Source: DATKDU01 sp035512595 (lineage in GTDB: Bacteria; Planctomycetota; Planctomycetia; Pirellulales; Pirellulaceae). From it: DNA of 10,163 nucleotides. A model generated the notes under the pieces. It did not search any database, was not told the origin of the DNA, and saw nothing but the letters and a program-made list of their open reading frames with translations. The stretch lies in assembly GCA_035512595.1 (NCBI GenBank), contig DATKDU010000211.1, positions 1 through 10,163 of the forward strand, written 5' to 3'. The position numbers and the translations under genes are program-made. This document shows, piece after piece, positions 8,992-10,163 of this stretch (within the stretch, counting starts at the first letter, position 1; every line of letters starts with the position of its first letter).

Positions 8992-9064
8992 ACGTCGCCA
9001 AGCCGCAGACCGACGCGGAGCTCGTGGCCCTGCGGCGGAGCGTCGAGCGCGGCGTTCCCTACGG
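8992..9064 (+). repeat. 73-bp direct repeat, left copy
   Basis: Matches 10091-10163 at 72 of 73 positions (G at 9026 against C at 10125), 1,099 bases apart. The left edge is exactly where the GGGGTCAG end motif stops; the right edge of the comparison is set only by the window end, so the true repeat may be longer. It encodes part of the C-terminal region of the RAYT transposase in both copies. Confidence 0.95.
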
Positions 9065-9152
9065 CAGTGAGCTTTGGCAGAAGAAAACCATTGCCACGCT
9101 CGGCCTGGAGAGCACGCTGCGCCCGCGCGGGCGGCCAAGGAAGACTGAATAA
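8994..9152 (+). pseudogene. RAYT transposase remnant, C-terminal 52 codons
   Basis: Reads from VAKPQTDAEL to RPRGRPRKTE and a TAA at 9150-9152 with no frameshift. The same residues occur at the end of the larger transposase fragment at 9841-10163, which identifies it. The catalytic HUH histidines and tyrosine of this family lie upstream and are all absent, so the fragment cannot be an active enzyme. There is no start codon of its own; the fusion to the end motif looks like a deletion. The TAA shares its last A with an ATG at 9152 that is in frame with the following LRR-like gene. Confidence 0.8.
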
Positions 9153-9174
9153 TGAAGCCTGACCCCTTTTCCTC
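9151..9174 (+). repeat. Inverted repeat, left arm, flanking the LRR-like gene
   Basis: AAGCCTGACCCCTTTTCCTC (9155-9174) is the exact reverse complement of 9788-9807. Extending outward to 9151 and 9811 adds three more matches and one mismatch, so 23 of 24 positions pair. It is also the right end of the 197-bp RAYT derivative. The partner arm is the left end of the next RAYT derivative. Confidence 0.9.
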
Positions 9175-9187
9175 TCCATCGCAGACC

Positions 9188-9757
9188 ATGATTGTCCCTC
9201 ACCCAAGTCGATTCAGTCTTCGACTCTTACTAGGAGCGGTGGTATTGATTGCGATGCCGCTTGCATGGTATGGCAATATGCGGCGGGCGTTGGCTGTGAG
9301 ACGCAGCGCCATTGAAAAAGTCGAATCGTTAGGAGGATTCGTCTCCTACTGCGACGATCACACGCTTGGCCGTCAAAGCAGACGAGAGTTATGGGGTGAA
9401 GTGCTATTTTCCGACGAGCGTGCCTTTATCGCAGTGGAGGGAATTGTTTTTATCGAGCCAACGACGGTTTCTGATGACAGCCTAAGTGTACTTTCTCAGT
9501 TTCCTTACCTAAAACAACTTCAAATCGATGCGCCCGCGGTGACGGAGCGCGCACTCGTGCAACTCAGGCATGTGCGACGGTTGGAGGGACTCTACATTCC
9601 TTCCATCTCGCTTACCGACGGCGGAGCGACTGACATTACCAAGTTGCGTCGTCTAAAACACTTGGTGATCAACCAATCCACACCGAAGGAGGTTCAGGAT
9701 AAACTACGAACCCTGCTCCCGATGACGTGTGAGATAGGCACTCTACAACGGGAGTAG
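9188..9757 (+). CDS. Small membrane-anchored LRR-like protein, planctomycete type
   Basis: 189 residues from ATG 9188. Residues 9-27 (FSLRLLLGAVVLIAMPLAW) form one membrane segment preceded by a short basic N-terminus, followed by a basic stretch (MRRALAVRR) and SAIEKVESLGGFVSYCDD. This N-terminal layout is common in planctomycete proteins with leucine-rich-repeat-like tails. From about residue 95 there are degenerate LRR-like units (VSDDSLSVLSQFPYLKQLQI, ALVQLRHVRRLEGLYI, DITKLRRLKHLVI). The function is unknown; such repeats usually bind protein, but here there are only about three. The frame extends 12 codons upstream to ATG 9152, but that extension (MKPDPFSSPSQT) is encoded by the RAYT end sequence, so I chose 9188. 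No ribosome binding site precedes either start. The gene is more AT-rich than sucAB and lies between two RAYT derivatives. Confidence 0.72.
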   Translation: MIVPHPSRFSLRLLLGAVVLIAMPLAWYGNMRRALAVRRSAIEKVESLGGFVSYCDDHTLGRQSRRELWGEVLFSDERAFIAVEGIVFIEPTTVSDDSLSVLSQFPYLKQLQIDAPAVTERALVQLRHVRRLEGLYIPSISLTDGGATDITKLRRLKHLVINQSTPKEVQDKLRTLLPMTCEIGTLQRE

Positions 9758-9787
9758 CGCATCGGGGCGTCCGGTGCAAAAATCAGG

Positions 9788-9811
9788 GAGGAAAAGGGGT
9801 CAGGCTTAATT
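9788..9811 (+). repeat. Inverted repeat, right arm; left end of second RAYT derivative
   Basis: GAGGAAAAGGGGTCAGGCTT (9788-9807) is the reverse complement of 9155-9174 and has the same core as the left end of the 197-bp derivative (GGAAAAGGGGTCAG at 8978-8991). It is therefore the 5' end motif of the second element, facing the 3' end motif of the first across the LRR-like gene. Confidence 0.9.
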
Positions 9812-9849
9812 GTTGGCGAGGCAGACGATTGGCGATAGACTCGCCGACA
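9811..9849 (+). repeat. Imperfect hairpin next to the RAYT end motif
   Basis: TGTTGGCGAG (9811-9820) can pair with CTCGCCGACA (9840-9849) at nine Watson-Crick pairs plus one G-T, with a 19-base loop. It begins immediately after the end motif, where single-strand transposases of the HUH class recognise hairpins. A role in recognition is inference. Confidence 0.45.
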
Positions 9850-10163
9850 TGCCACGAGCACTACCACACGGCGGGGCACGTCTGGCAGGGGCGGTTCAAG
9901 GCCTTTCCGATCCAGGCGGACGACCACCTGCTGACCGTGCTACGATACGTCGAACTCAATCCGTTCCGAGCCGGCCTGGTCCGCAGCGTGGCCGACTGGC
10001 CGTGGAACTCGCTGCGGCTGCTCACGGAGCCCGGCCGCCCCGCCTGGTACGGCGACGGCCCGGTGCGACGCGGACGGGATTGGGCGGCCCACGTCGCCAA
10101 GCCGCAGACCGACGCGGAGCTCGTCGCCCTGCGGCGGAGCGTCGAGCGCGGCGTTCCCTACGG
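9841..10163 (+). pseudogene. RAYT (REP-associated tyrosine transposase) fragment, N-terminus deleted, continues off window
   Basis: Open to the window edge. It reads HEHYHTAGHVWQGRF, KAFPIQADDHLL, then RYVELNPFRAGLV, ADWPWNSL and the C-terminal VAKPQTDAELVALRRSVERG. HVWQGRFKAFPIQ and YVExNPxRAGLV are hallmark motifs of RAYT/IS200-like transposases. The Tyr of RYVELNP aligns with the catalytic Tyr115 of the E. coli enzyme. The N-terminal part with the HUH metal-binding pair is missing: only about 30 bases separate the end motif from the middle of the protein, and no ATG, GTG or plausible start lies in frame. It is a deletion derivative and not an active gene, unless sequence beyond the window changes the picture (unlikely, since the loss is at the 5' end). 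Confidence 0.82.
10091..10163 (+). repeat. 73-bp direct repeat, right copy (cut by window end)
   Basis: Second copy of 8992-9064 with one mismatch. Here it is preceded by transposase coding sequence, whereas the left copy is preceded by the end motif, which marks the deletion junction of the left copy. Confidence 0.95.

Larger units (their letters stand above)
8977..9173 (+). mobile_element. Internally deleted RAYT element (MITE-like, 197 bp)
   Basis: The left end AGGAAAAGGGGTCAG (8977-8991) and the right end CTGACCCCTTTTCCT (9159-9173) are perfect 15-base inverted repeats. Between them lies only the 3' end of a RAYT transposase gene, joined directly to the left end motif. It is best read as a non-autonomous derivative of a REP-associated tyrosine transposon: end motifs kept, transposase N-terminus and middle deleted. 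It sits 37 bases after the sucB stop. The related but longer derivative at 9788-10163 belongs to the same family. Confidence 0.75.

Noticed and set aside
9762..9786. Hairpin-like GCATCGG...CCGGTGC followed by AAAAA after the LRR-like gene
   Set aside because: The base run after the stem is A and not T on the plus strand, and there is no gene ending toward it on the minus strand, so a terminator is not supported.
9849..10163. An ATG-initiated plus-strand frame (MPRALPHG...) overlapping the RAYT fragment
   Set aside because: It only superficially resembles a RAYT N-terminus. The conserved transposase motifs are in the neighbouring frame, and this one becomes Arg/Pro/Gly-rich.
8977..10163. CRISPR array or defence island
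   Set aside because: The repeats here are transposase coding sequence and element ends, with no regular short repeat-spacer pattern and no defence-gene domains.

Overview
The window looks like part of a chromosome from a planctomycete, probably of the Pirellula/Rhodopirellula type. The evidence is the combination of a DUF1559 prepilin-like protein with the H-X9-DG motif, a Tat-exported DUF1501 protein, a small membrane-anchored LRR-like protein, REP-associated tyrosine transposase (RAYT) debris with GGAAAAGGGGTCAG ends, high GC, and mostly weak or absent Shine-Dalgarno sites. This assignment rests on recognised families; no database search was run.

Layout, left to right. (1) 1-735, minus strand: a metallophosphoesterase lacking only its C-terminal end, which lies off the window. 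(2) 736-1092: no gene seen, one perfect palindrome. (3) 3097 down to 1093, minus strand: a likely transcription unit of a DUF1559 pseudopilin-like protein, a 108-residue protein of unknown function and a small lipoprotein, behind a good TTGACA promoter. (4) 3098-3369: a divergent promoter region. (5) 3370-8939, plus strand: a DUF1501 protein whose stop codon overlaps the start of sucA (2-oxoglutarate dehydrogenase E1), followed 36 bases later by sucB (dihydrolipoyl succinyltransferase E2). E1 and E2 are two of the three parts of the TCA-cycle 2-oxoglutarate dehydrogenase complex; E3 (lipoamide dehydrogenase) is not in the window. (6) 8977-10163: an accessory patch with two deletion derivatives of one RAYT transposon family, on either side of a small LRR-like membrane protein gene.

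The metabolic core (sucA, sucB) is intact and ordinary: the thiamine-diphosphate motif, the lipoyl lysine, the peripheral-subunit-binding domain and the catalytic His/Asp of E2 are all visible. The DUF1559 cassette (1.1-3.1 kb) and the LRR-like gene (9.2-9.76 kb) are visibly more AT-rich than the sucAB block, as expected for lineage-specific accessory genes.

The most unusual part is the right end. A 197-bp, MITE-like RAYT derivative with 15-bp inverted ends carries only the last 52 codons of the transposase. A second derivative, cut by the window edge, carries the middle and C-terminal part of the same transposase. The two share a 73-bp direct repeat with one mismatch, and facing end motifs bracket the LRR-like gene. 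I saw no CRISPR array, tRNA, rRNA or convincing new defence system.
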